From Verrucomicrobiales bacterium (GTDB taxonomy: Bacteria > Verrucomicrobiota > Verrucomicrobiia > Limisphaerales > UBA1100), in assembly GCA_003517285.1 (NCBI GenBank), contig DPAW01000372.1, positions 6,672 to 13,353 on the forward strand: a stretch of 6,682 nt of DNA, written 5' to 3'. Position numbers and translations under genes: made by a program. Of the stretch, positions 1 to 6,682 are shown one piece after another. The notes under the pieces were generated by a model. That model saw nothing but the letters and a program-made list of their open reading frames with translations, ran no database searches and had not been told where the DNA came from. How positions within the stretch are numbered: the first letter of the stretch is position 1; each line of letters starts with the position of its first letter.

Positions 1-140
1 GCAATTTGCGCCGTCCAAACAAAATGGGACGTACCAAGAAAAGGCGACAGCATTTTGGCCCCCAAGATCTCGACCACCAAAATGCACGCACCCGTGCAGG
101 CCGCCGTAAAATAAAGATACCGACGTAGCCCAATGGACAT
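1..140 (-). CDS. Fused MFS/spermidine synthase-like membrane protein, N-terminal fragment
   Basis: This is the start of a minus-strand gene that runs off the left edge; about 46 residues are visible. The protein begins MSIGLRRYLYFTAA and contains a hydrophobic first helix (about residues 8-24). It is followed by EILGAKMLSPFLGTSHFVWT at about residues 24-43. That block closely resembles the N-terminus of membrane-embedded spermidine-synthase-like proteins, whose typical form is E-I-L-G-x-R-L-L-A-P-x-F-G-x-S-x-x-V-W. In this family, several membrane helices precede a Rossmann aminopropyltransferase-like domain, which here lies outside the window, so activity cannot be judged. The ATG at 140 matches the usual family start. 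An in-frame GTG at 185, only 2 nt after the dipeptidase stop, would add 15 residues of charged sequence (KKNKSNREEEPAEE). The tight spacing implies cotranscription with the dipeptidase. Recognition rests on a short segment. Confidence 0.72.
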   Translation of the reverse strand, partial: MSIGLRRYLYFTAACTGACILVVEILGAKMLSPFLGTSHFVWTAQI

Positions 141-154
141 CTCCTCGGCCGGCT

Positions 155-160
155 CCTCCT
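155..160 (-). promoter_or_regulatory. Shine-Dalgarno-like AGGAGG upstream of the spermidine synthase-like gene
   Basis: A perfect AGGAGG on the minus strand lies 14 nt before the ATG at 140, and a second purine run GAGGAG (141-146) directly abuts that ATG. The first is farther than the usual 5-10 nt and the second is too close, so neither is ideal. Together they still favour the ATG at 140 over the GTG at 185, which has no upstream SD. If the GTG were used, these bases would encode the Glu-rich part of the N-terminal tail. Confidence 0.35.
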
Positions 161-187
161 CTCGGTTAGATTTATTTTTCTTCACAG

Positions 188-1555
188 CTAAATCATAGCC
201 AATTTCGGCCAGAGCCGAGCGCTCATTTCAGCACCGTTATGAAAGCAATCGAGGTCGAATTTCTCATTCGGCGAATGCAAATTGTCATCCGGCAACGCCA
301 AGCCCAAGAGCAGTGAGTCCGCCCCGAGCACTTTTTTGAATTCATTGATAATTGGAATAGAACCGCCTTCCCGCAGGATCACCGGTTCATGGCCAAACGC
401 CTCGCGCAAGGCCTCCAACGCCGCCTGCGCCTGCGGCCCCGTGGGCGGCACATGATACGCCTCGGCGCCATGCCCATCCTCAATTTCCAGTTTCACCGAA
501 AGCGGGCACAACTTCTTGAGCTGCCGCTTGAGCAATCGGTTGATCTCGCGCGGATCCTGATTCGGCACTAACCGGCAGGTAAGCTTGGCACTCGCCCAGG
601 CGGGCACGATCGTCTTACTGCCTTCGCCCTGATAACCACTGGTAAGACCGTTGATCTCCAATGTCGGCCGGGCACTGCGTTGTTCATGATGCGTGTATCC
701 CATTTCCCCGAATAATGCCTTCACTCCCAACAGACGGCGATATTGAGTGGCGGAAATCGGCAGGCGTTTCATTTGCTCGCGCTCATACCGCGTGAGCTTT
801 TGCGCCCGATCATAAAAACCGGGCACGGCGATGCGGCCGCGCTTGTCGCGCAATGCCGCCAGCATCTGACACAGCACCAACGCGGGGTTATCCACCGAGC
901 CGCCATAAATGCCGGAATGCAAATCAGCCTTCGGACCGCGCACTGTCACCTCGAGCGCCGTCACGCCACGCAGGGAATAGGTGAGTGCGGGGTGTTTCTT
1001 TGAAGGCATGCCGGTATCCGACACCACCACCGCATCGCACTGCAGGTCTTTTTTCTTCTGACTCAAAAAATTAACGAGACTTTCGCTACCCACCTCCTCT
1101 TCGCCCTCGATCACAAACGTGAGATCACAGGGCAATTCCGTACCCGTTTGCAGAAACGCTTCCACGGCCTTGAGATGCGCAAAATGCTGCCCCTTGTTAT
1201 CAGTGGCGCCCCGCGCATACACCGCTCCCTTGCGAATGGTGGGCTCAAACGGCGGTGTATCCCATTCCTCCAACGGATCCGGCGGTTGTACATCGTAATG
1301 GCCGTACACCAGAAAATGTGGACGCCGCCCAGCGCGCTTCGGCGTGCTGGCGGTAACGATGGGATGAAAATCCGTGGTATGCTTGCGGGCCTTGAGGCCA
1401 ATCGCCCGGCAGTGTTTCATCAGCCAATCGGCCGTGGCACGGGTATCGCAATCATGATCGCTCTGGGCCGACACACTTGGCAGCCGCAGGTATTCGCAAA
1501 GCTCCTCTTCAAAACGCGCCCGATGGGAGGTTAAATAATCCAGCACAGCTTGCAT
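188..1555 (-). CDS. M20 family metallodipeptidase
   Basis: The 455-residue product is predicted to be a cytoplasmic zinc-dependent dipeptidase of the M20 (carnosinase/CPG2-like) family, hydrolysing di- or short peptides. All family landmarks are visible, numbered from MQAVLDYL: YGHYDVQ with metal ligand His86; GATDNKGQ with bridging Asp119; EGEEEVGS with catalytic Glu153 and ligand Glu154; SDTG with Asp180; the dimerisation-domain DLHSGIYGG with His213; and a C-terminal LHSPNE with His427. The arrangement is catalytic domain, inserted dimerisation domain (about 190-385), then the catalytic domain's return. The N-terminus RFEEELCEYLRLPSVSAQ is the standard family opening, and the length is typical, so the gene looks intact. 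I chose the ATG at 1555 for this reason. A GTG at 1618 would add 21 residues with no family counterpart, but it sits 2 nt after the upstream stop and could be translationally coupled. Neither start has a convincing SD. Substrate specificity cannot be read from the sequence. Confidence 0.93.
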   Translation of the reverse strand: MQAVLDYLTSHRARFEEELCEYLRLPSVSAQSDHDCDTRATADWLMKHCRAIGLKARKHTTDFHPIVTASTPKRAGRRPHFLVYGHYDVQPPDPLEEWDTPPFEPTIRKGAVYARGATDNKGQHFAHLKAVEAFLQTGTELPCDLTFVIEGEEEVGSESLVNFLSQKKKDLQCDAVVVSDTGMPSKKHPALTYSLRGVTALEVTVRGPKADLHSGIYGGSVDNPALVLCQMLAALRDKRGRIAVPGFYDRAQKLTRYEREQMKRLPISATQYRRLLGVKALFGEMGYTHHEQRSARPTLEINGLTSGYQGEGSKTIVPAWASAKLTCRLVPNQDPREINRLLKRQLKKLCPLSVKLEIEDGHGAEAYHVPPTGPQAQAALEALREAFGHEPVILREGGSIPIINEFKKVLGADSLLLGLALPDDNLHSPNEKFDLDCFHNGAEMSARLWPKLAMI

Positions 1556-1581
1556 GCGGGCGCAGTGTACGAAAGCAGAGA

Positions 1582-1602
1582 GCGAATGCAAACGGCGAAT
1601 GC
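1582..1602. repeat. Direct repeat of GCGAATGC, 13-bp period
   Basis: GCGAATGC occurs at 1582-1589 and again at 1595-1602, in the short stretch between the AsmA-like stop and the preferred dipeptidase start. On the minus strand it reads GCATTCGC twice. If the dipeptidase starts at the GTG at 1618, the repeat is simply coding sequence. The 65-nt gap shows no other clear signal: no SD, promoter or hairpin that I can support. Confidence 0.3.
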
Positions 1603-1620
1603 CTTTGATGACACCCACTC

Positions 1621-4600
1621 TTAATCGCCGCCAGGGACGATCAATCGCAATAAGTTCAATGGATTCAAATCCAGCTCTTTGCCTTCTCCATCGGGATTGT
1701 CCTTGATGGGATTCAAACGCCGCAACAAGCTTCCGGGGCGGCCAGTAATACCCAACACCAGAATTTGCCCCAACGCCAGATTATCGACCTTCACTTGCGG
1801 CCTTCGAATAGCACCTTCCATGGAAAGAAAGGTCGGCATCTCCATGAAGCCGTCCTGGGGAAACAAAATCCCTAGTGCCCGAAATTCTTCCGCCAACTTA
1901 GGTGGCAGCTCGATGGAGATATCCTGCTTGATGGTGGTATCGAGAAAACGGCTTCCCAACTGGCCTTCCCCCCGGGTTCCCACACGCAAGAGCGGACCAC
2001 CCGCAGCCAGCTCGAAATGCGCTTTACCATCCTGCGCGATCAAGGCGAGCTCCGCCGAGTCGAAATGAGAATCTAAAAGTTGCGGTAAATTCAAGCTCCT
2101 AGCGATTATTCCAACCAAAATATCATCCTCCTTGAATCCCCAATGAGAATCCTCAATGACGAGTTGCGCAGGGTCTGCGGGATCGATCCCACGCACCGTA
2201 AAGCTGTTGCGAAAGGATTCTCCCGACCATCCGAGCGCTTGCAGAAACCCATTGGCCGTCAGCTTGCCCCATTGGATTTTATGATCGGGAGCAAAGTGCC
2301 GAATCACCGGATCCAACGGCACAGCTTGTACGTTTATATTTACCGCCATTTGGGTTTGCCTATCCACGGTTTGCACCTGGCCTTCGATCATTCCAGGCGC
2401 CCCGAGCAGATGCATTTGAATTGGGTCAAAGGTAAACTTCCGCCCGTCAATCCGCACATTGCCGGTGAGATTGGTTGCCCATAAATCACGCCACACCAAG
2501 CGCTTGAGATACAGGTTCAAGTTGAAATTCTGAAAACCAAATTCCGATCCAGCCGGAGCGGTGCCGGGAATCTCATCGGGCGTTGCTGCGGGTTTGGGAT
2601 TATTCAGAAACGCCATCAACGGCGTGATATCCGCCGCTTCACTGGCAATTTTCAATTGCGCGCCCAGGGCATTCCAGCGTCGCAAATCCACCGCACCGGC
2701 AAAGTTCACTTGATTAGCCGCCCTCTTTGTGGGCGGCAAAGCCACAGCACATTGTTTGAGTTGCAACACACGATTGGTGCCGGCCGCTTGAATGTTCAAT
2801 GTGGTATCCAACGACTGAGCGGGATCTCCAGGCACACGCGCAGGCACGGAGAATCCTTTGATGGACAACTGCCCATTCACCGCGCCGACTCCCTGCTGAG
2901 GCAAGCTGACCTTCAATTCCTTCATCTGCAGTCGCCCGGCAGCAACCGGCTGACCGGGCAACCATCGATCCAGAACGCGCCGCGTGAAAGCTGGCCCCAA
3001 ATCCAGTGATTTCACATCCAACTCCAAACCTGCATCCACCATCCGGCCGTTCAAATCGTACACACCCAAAACAGTATCGCCTTGCTTCACCGTGCCCTGA
3101 TTGCGTTCCACCCTCAGGTTGAGCTTGGGCCCGGGCTTCCAGCTGCCCAGCAGAGACTGCACCAAATCCAACGGACCAGCCGGCCAAAGCCCGAACGGTT
3201 CTGTTAACCAAACCCGTTTCAGGTCCGCACTGGTTTCAAACTGAACCATCCCATCGCGAATCCGGCATTGGCCTTTCAGTTTGTTGATCTGACCGCTCTT
3301 GAGATCCACTCCGCCGCGCCAAGGCTCGGGCACGAGTTGAAACACGCGATGATCCACGCCGACCACATCGAACGCCAATTGACCCACTCCATTGGTGGCC
3401 GTGTATTCGCCACTCCATTCCATTGTACCAGCGGGTTGATTGGCCAATGTGAAGACGGCCTTGTTGGCGTCCGGAGGAGCCTTCCACGATCGGCCAGCGG
3501 GATGGCGGGTGGAGGCGAGATCCAACTCCAACTGTGCGCCCAAAATCCCCTTGGGCAATTTGTCCTGCGGATTTTCAAGGCGGGCATTGGCAATATGCAC
3601 CGGGCCGCTCACCGCAATGTCGCCATTGGCGTTCCAATGCAGTTGCAGCGGCTTCGGGTTGGATATTGTGCCAGACTGGAGTGTCGCGGATCCTAGCCAA
3701 TTGGTGCGATTCACCAAGGGAGCCAGAATTGCGTGTTCAAGTCTGGAAGGTTTAAGGGTCCATTCCCATTCACCCTTGAACGGATCAAACTTCCCGGAGC
3801 CGCTCACTTGGCCGATGCCTTGCTCTGGGCGGGCCGGATCAAGGGCCTGCAGTTGTACATGGCGAACTTCACCGTGAAAGCGCCCAGCTTCCTCCCAGTG
3901 CAAGGTCGCATCCAGTTCACCGAGACGTCCGTAAATCCATTGAGGCCATTGGGCAATGTGCCCCTTGGCGAGGGCCAAGCCGCCCCGCAACAGTGTGCTA
4001 TCGCCCGGTTTATGGTTCACGGTAAGGTTGGCATTCAGCACGCCCGAGATTACCTCGGGAAACGGATAAAGCGTCCGCGCCAACGCCAAGTCCGCCTGAA
4101 TCAGTTCAGCTTTTTCAAAGGCAAACCGACCGGTGCGCAGGTTCCAATCCCCCTTCAAATCCAGCTTGGCCATCAAGGGTTTTTCCGCAAGCTGCGCATC
4201 CCCCTCGAGACGTTGAATCTTGAGCCGTTGCTCTTTATCCAACACGCAATCCAACTGAACCGAACCATTCAGGCTTTTCACGGATTGCTCCTGAAACTGT
4301 CCATCAATGTTGGCCCAATCCAGCGTGCCCACCCAGGAGAAGGGCGCGCCTTGGGTCAAACCGCCGGAAAAAGTTCCGTTATACGTCAGCTCACCGGCAT
4401 CACTGCGCACTCCAGTTTGAGGAAACCACTCCAGCAATGTGGGAAGATGTGCCGTCAATTTACCGCTGGATTCACTGAACTGCTGCGTGTGCAGATTCAG
4501 CCGCGGCTTACCATCAAAGGTAAAGTAGGATTGCAACGGCGTCCCAATCTCCAGTTTGCATTGGGTAAACTGTAGATCCTTCAAGTCGTTTACTGTGCCG

Positions 4601-6126
4601 GCCCAGTCGAATTGTCCATTGCCCAGTGGCCGGGTGGTTTGCGCGTCTGGCACGGCCATGCCTTCAACCTTAGTGGAGCCACTAAACTCAATGTGCCGCC
4701 CGGCTTGTTGCACGGCCATGGTGAACGCCCCGCTTAATTCACCTTCGCGCACATAACGCCCCAGCCACGGTTGCCAATCGGCAAGTTGAGTCGGATGAAT
4801 GTTCAACTCGAACTCCGAATCCGGCGCATTCAATTTACTGCCTTGCTGCCAACTGACGGCTAACGGCTGTTTCAGTGCGCCTTTCAGGAAGGGCTTGTTC
4901 TGGTGACTGGATTCAAGGCCGAGGGCATGAACATGCAAGGCCCGGGCTTCAGGCTGATAGGTCACATCATAGTGCGCCTCCAGCGAATCCAATTGCGGCA
5001 GCTTCGCCAACCGATGGGTCAGTTGTAGCGGCGCGGAAATCATCTTGCCCTGCAGCCGCAGCGTACGGCCGAAATCCTTCACCGTCAGATGATTGGTCGC
5101 GCTCAACCGCGTTTGATGAAAGGTCAAATTCTGCGATTGCCCGAGCAGATTCAAAACGCTTTGGTCCACATCCTGAATCGCAACCGCCAACTCTGCCTCG
5201 CCAACCGCAAGGTTCAGAGGGCCCGATACATTCAATTTACCTAGTTCAACTGAGCCGGTAATTTCATCAGGCTTTCGACTGAAGATCAGCCCTAACCGCT
5301 CCAATTGATTCCCAGTAAAAGCGGCGGCGAAATCGGCCACCAGCCCTTTGGATTCCTCCAACCGTTCACTGGTATCCAGAACCAGAAGTTTCCCTTTCGG
5401 ATCCAACCAACTAGGCTGCCAGTGTTCGTCCAAATTCAACTTGGTATTCAGATCAAGCGTACCCTTGAGATGATCGGTCATTTTGCTGCCGTTCATCCAG
5501 TCGGTGGCCCATCCGAATCCCAAACGAACACTGCCTTGATCACGGCCATTGCCAAGGTGTTCGAGATTTATTTTCAGATTGTTTGCCCGGACAATCTGCT
5601 TCCAGCCATCGGGCAGTTCCTTGGAAAAATGAATGCCGCCGTCGGCAAGCGTCACCGAATCCAACTTCACGGTGCTTGTCTCGCCGCTATCAGGGGATTT
5701 CTGGAAAAACGGATCCAGATTGGTTCGCCCCTCCAGGTCCTGCGTAACGGTTAAGGTCGGTTCATCTAGAAAAAATTCGTGGAAATGCAAGCGACCATCG
5801 AGCAATTCGCCCAAGTCATACCGTACCCGCACATACTTCACATTAAGACACGTCGCCTGACCTTCGGCGTGCAGGGTCACTCCCTGCAATTCCAGCGAAC
5901 TGCCCAGTGACCAATCGGCGGATTTAAAGTGGATGACGCCATGAATCGACTCGTTCACTCTAGGTAAAATCACGCGACGCAAGAACCATTCGCTCTCAAC
6001 AACCTGCCACGAGAGCAGCGGCAGAATCACCAAGGCCGCCAAGCCCCCAATCAACCAGCGTTTCCACCGGCGTTTGGAGCTCGTCTCCTCCTCCATAAGA
6101 GGCTCGATGGAGTAAGGCTGCACCAT
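1621..6126 (-). CDS. AsmA/TamB-like inner-membrane-anchored envelope protein
   Basis: This 1501-residue protein has one N-terminal membrane segment (about residues 24-43, WLIGGLAALVILPLLSW) preceded by basic SKRRWKR. That predicts a cytoplasmic N-terminus with everything else in the periplasm. Next comes the AsmA-type opening (about 44-130), an amphipathic SEWFLRRVILPRVNES followed by WSLGSSLELQGVTL. Most of the protein is a long run of short alternating beta-strand segments without enzyme motifs, as in proteins that form a hydrophobic beta-groove. About 1308-1450 resembles the AsmA-like C-terminal region, including EGAIRRPQVKVDNLALG (1437-1453). E. coli relatives TamB and YhdP (about 1260 residues) support phospholipid transport or outer-membrane assembly; this one is longer. 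Role by analogy: bridge-like lipid transport or envelope homeostasis. The exact subfamily is unclear. The ATG at 6126 has GAGGG directly against it; the ATG at 6096 (residue 11) also keeps the membrane anchor. It is first in a minus-strand operon and divergent from a glycosyltransferase gene. Confidence 0.85.
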   Translation of the reverse strand: MVQPYSIEPLMEEETSSKRRWKRWLIGGLAALVILPLLSWQVVESEWFLRRVILPRVNESIHGVIHFKSADWSLGSSLELQGVTLHAEGQATCLNVKYVRVRYDLGELLDGRLHFHEFFLDEPTLTVTQDLEGRTNLDPFFQKSPDSGETSTVKLDSVTLADGGIHFSKELPDGWKQIVRANNLKINLEHLGNGRDQGSVRLGFGWATDWMNGSKMTDHLKGTLDLNTKLNLDEHWQPSWLDPKGKLLVLDTSERLEESKGLVADFAAAFTGNQLERLGLIFSRKPDEITGSVELGKLNVSGPLNLAVGEAELAVAIQDVDQSVLNLLGQSQNLTFHQTRLSATNHLTVKDFGRTLRLQGKMISAPLQLTHRLAKLPQLDSLEAHYDVTYQPEARALHVHALGLESSHQNKPFLKGALKQPLAVSWQQGSKLNAPDSEFELNIHPTQLADWQPWLGRYVREGELSGAFTMAVQQAGRHIEFSGSTKVEGMAVPDAQTTRPLGNGQFDWAGTVNDLKDLQFTQCKLEIGTPLQSYFTFDGKPRLNLHTQQFSESSGKLTAHLPTLLEWFPQTGVRSDAGELTYNGTFSGGLTQGAPFSWVGTLDWANIDGQFQEQSVKSLNGSVQLDCVLDKEQRLKIQRLEGDAQLAEKPLMAKLDLKGDWNLRTGRFAFEKAELIQADLALARTLYPFPEVISGVLNANLTVNHKPGDSTLLRGGLALAKGHIAQWPQWIYGRLGELDATLHWEEAGRFHGEVRHVQLQALDPARPEQGIGQVSGSGKFDPFKGEWEWTLKPSRLEHAILAPLVNRTNWLGSATLQSGTISNPKPLQLHWNANGDIAVSGPVHIANARLENPQDKLPKGILGAQLELDLASTRHPAGRSWKAPPDANKAVFTLANQPAGTMEWSGEYTATNGVGQLAFDVVGVDHRVFQLVPEPWRGGVDLKSGQINKLKGQCRIRDGMVQFETSADLKRVWLTEPFGLWPAGPLDLVQSLLGSWKPGPKLNLRVERNQGTVKQGDTVLGVYDLNGRMVDAGLELDVKSLDLGPAFTRRVLDRWLPGQPVAAGRLQMKELKVSLPQQGVGAVNGQLSIKGFSVPARVPGDPAQSLDTTLNIQAAGTNRVLQLKQCAVALPPTKRAANQVNFAGAVDLRRWNALGAQLKIASEAADITPLMAFLNNPKPAATPDEIPGTAPAGSEFGFQNFNLNLYLKRLVWRDLWATNLTGNVRIDGRKFTFDPIQMHLLGAPGMIEGQVQTVDRQTQMAVNINVQAVPLDPVIRHFAPDHKIQWGKLTANGFLQALGWSGESFRNSFTVRGIDPADPAQLVIEDSHWGFKEDDILVGIIARSLNLPQLLDSHFDSAELALIAQDGKAHFELAAGGPLLRVGTRGEGQLGSRFLDTTIKQDISIELPPKLAEEFRALGILFPQDGFMEMPTFLSMEGAIRRPQVKVDNLALGQILVLGITGRPGSLLRRLNPIKDNPDGEGKELDLNPLNLLRLIVPGGD

Positions 6127-6141
6127 CCCTCAACTGGCGGA

Positions 6142-6171
6142 AGGATAGCATGTTGCCCGCTTGCCTGTCAC
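6142..6171 (-). promoter_or_regulatory. Candidate sigma70-like promoter for the AsmA-like operon
   Basis: On the minus strand, GTGACA (6166-6171; 5 of 6 to TTGACA) is followed by an 18-bp spacer and TATCCT (6142-6147; 4 of 6 to TATAAT), with an extended-minus-10 TGC just before it. Transcription would begin near 6135, leaving a leader of only about 10 nt to the ATG at 6126 or about 40 nt to the ATG at 6096. The longer leader makes the internal start somewhat more attractive. The minus-35 box overlaps the left arm of the inverted repeat at 6167-6172, so a protein bound there would compete with polymerase. Consensus matches of this quality also arise by chance. Confidence 0.4.
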
Positions 6172-6192
6172 CGCGAATCGGGTGACATTCGC
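6167..6192. repeat. Two interleaved 6-bp inverted repeats in the divergent intergenic region
   Basis: Four 6-nt blocks follow each other in the order A-B-(CG)-A'-B': GTCACC (6167-6172), GCGAAT (6173-6178), GGTGAC (6181-6186) and ATTCGC (6187-6192). A pairs perfectly with A', and B pairs perfectly with B'. In plus-strand RNA, A:A' gives a 6-bp stem with an 8-nt loop that hides the SD-like GGTGA. B:B' gives a 6-bp stem whose 8-nt loop displays GGTGA. The two pairings overlap and, with zero-length connectors, probably cannot form together as a pseudoknot. The repeats could instead be a DNA operator serving one or both divergent genes. The base pairing is seen directly; any function is inference. 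Confidence 0.55.
6181..6185 (+). promoter_or_regulatory. SD-like GGTGA before the glycosyltransferase GTG start
   Basis: GGTGA matches the 3' part of the ideal SD (AAGGAGGTGA) and ends 9 nt before the GTG at 6195, a usable spacing. An in-frame stop (TGA at 6183-6185) overlaps it and rules out starts farther upstream, so the GTG is the first available start in this frame. The site is the right arm of the GTCACC/GGTGAC hairpin and may be occluded in mRNA. I found no convincing plus-strand promoter in the 68-bp gap. Confidence 0.45.
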
Positions 6193-6194
6193 CC

Positions 6195-6682
6195 GTGCAT
6201 TTGACCATCGCCATTCCTGCCTTCAACGAGGAAAAGCTCCTTCCCGAGACACTGGCAGCGATTCAGGATTCAGCCAAAGTCTTTGAGGCCATGAATTGGG
6301 ACTGGGAACTGGTAGTGTGCGACAATAATTCTAGCGACCGCACCGCCGAGCTGGCACGAAACGCCGGGGCGCGGGTGATTTTTGAATCCCAAAACCAAAT
6401 CGCCCGAGCCCGGAATGCAGCCGGTCAGGCGGCCCGAGGAGATTGGATCCTTTTTGTGGACGCGGATTCTAAACCGAGCCCGGAGTTATTCGCGACCACC
6501 GGCAAAGCAATGCAGCAAACGGATATTCTCGGTGGCGGCTCCACTCTCACCATGGGAGTGGTCCCCTGGTGGGCGGCTTTCTGGATTCATTTGTGGAATT
6601 GTATCAGTCGGGTTATGCGCTGGCCGGCCGGTTCCTATTTTTTTTGCCGCACAAAAGCTTTCCGCGAACTGGAAGGGTTTTC
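6195..6682 (+). CDS. Family 2 glycosyltransferase, C-terminally cut by the window edge
   Basis: The first 162 residues of a GT-A fold glycosyltransferase are visible, starting from GTG (read as Met): MHLTIAIPAFNEEKLLPETL. Family 2 landmarks are TIAIPAFNEE (4-13), the nucleotide-binding VVCDNNSSDRT (40-50, Asp43), IARARNAAGQAARGDWILFVDADS (69-92) with the DAD metal/donor site at 89-91, and the distal AGSYFFCRTKAFRELEGF at the edge, where this family normally carries the acceptor-site region. Such enzymes transfer a sugar from a nucleotide or lipid-linked donor; no signal peptide or membrane helix precedes the catalytic domain, so it should act at the cytoplasmic face. Donor and acceptor cannot be deduced. 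The gene is divergent from the AsmA-like operon with only 68 bp between start codons. An upstream in-frame stop at 6183-6185 fixes GTG as the start; a TTG two codons later is the only nearby alternative. Confidence 0.9.
   Translation, partial: MHLTIAIPAFNEEKLLPETLAAIQDSAKVFEAMNWDWELVVCDNNSSDRTAELARNAGARVIFESQNQIARARNAAGQAARGDWILFVDADSKPSPELFATTGKAMQQTDILGGGSTLTMGVVPWWAAFWIHLWNCISRVMRWPAGSYFFCRTKAFRELEGF

Noticed and set aside
265..277. Near-perfect 13-bp palindrome CATTCGGCGAATG
   Set aside because: It encodes the conserved S-P-N-E active-site motif of the dipeptidase in the reverse strand, so the symmetry is most likely a codon coincidence.
2714..3487. Two overlapping-frame minus-strand ORFs of 165 and 83 codons within the AsmA-like gene
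   Set aside because: They are out of frame with the real gene, low complexity (Arg/Gly/Ser/Ala-rich), without family motifs or start signals.
3733..4575. 280-codon open frame on the plus strand inside the AsmA-like gene
   Set aside because: It lies fully antisense to a well-supported long gene, its product has no recognisable motif or domain, and its composition looks like the mirror of the opposing codons. Treated as a shadow frame.
4651..4720. CACGGCCATG repeated 60 bp apart (4651-4660 and 4711-4720)
   Set aside because: A single 10-bp repeat within a long coding region, with no third copy or flanking similarity; not a supported repeat element.
6167..6192. H-type pseudoknot formed by both inverted repeats at once
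   Set aside because: With no connector nucleotides between A and B or between A' and B', two full 6-bp stems are sterically implausible together; alternative hairpins or a DNA operator are more reasonable.
5996..6226. 76-codon minus-strand ORF spanning the divergent intergenic region
   Set aside because: It overlaps both the glycosyltransferase start and the AsmA-like N-terminus in another frame, and has no recognisable features.
1..6682. Mobile element, CRISPR, tRNA/rRNA, toxin-antitoxin or defence system
   Set aside because: No transposase, terminal inverted repeats, regular spacer arrays, cloverleaf or defence-type domains are visible on either strand; nearly all the window is occupied by the four genes.

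Overview
The window looks like an ordinary chromosomal stretch of a Gram-negative bacterium. A very long AsmA/TamB-type envelope protein implies two membranes. Clear Shine-Dalgarno sites are scarce, and the family styles (large AsmA-like protein, M20 dipeptidase, fused MFS/spermidine-synthase membrane protein) would fit the Planctomycetes-Verrucomicrobia group, perhaps Verrucomicrobiota. That placement is inference from gene style only; no rRNA or other phylogenetic marker is present.

Layout: three genes on the minus strand are packed head to tail and read right to left. They are the 1501-residue AsmA-like protein (6126 to 1621), an M20-family metallodipeptidase (1555 to 188, with a possible GTG start at 1618), and the first ~46 residues of a polytopic spermidine-synthase-like protein (140 to the left edge, possible GTG start at 185). 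Gaps are tiny: 2 nt separate each stop codon from the next possible upstream start, so the three are probably one transcription unit. On the plus strand, a family 2 glycosyltransferase starts at 6195 and runs off the right edge.

The only real intergenic region is the 68 bp between the two divergent start codons (6127-6194). It holds a plausible sigma70-like promoter for the minus-strand operon and two interleaved perfect 6-bp inverted repeats. One of these repeats pairs with the SD-like GGTGA in front of the glycosyltransferase. This is the most interesting non-coding structure in the window.

Functionally, the AsmA-like protein and the glycosyltransferase point to envelope lipid or glycan biogenesis, while the dipeptidase and the spermidine-synthase-like protein look like general metabolism. 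No mobile element, CRISPR array, tRNA, rRNA, phage or defence gene is visible. I found no evidence of a new multi-gene system; the findings are modest leads.
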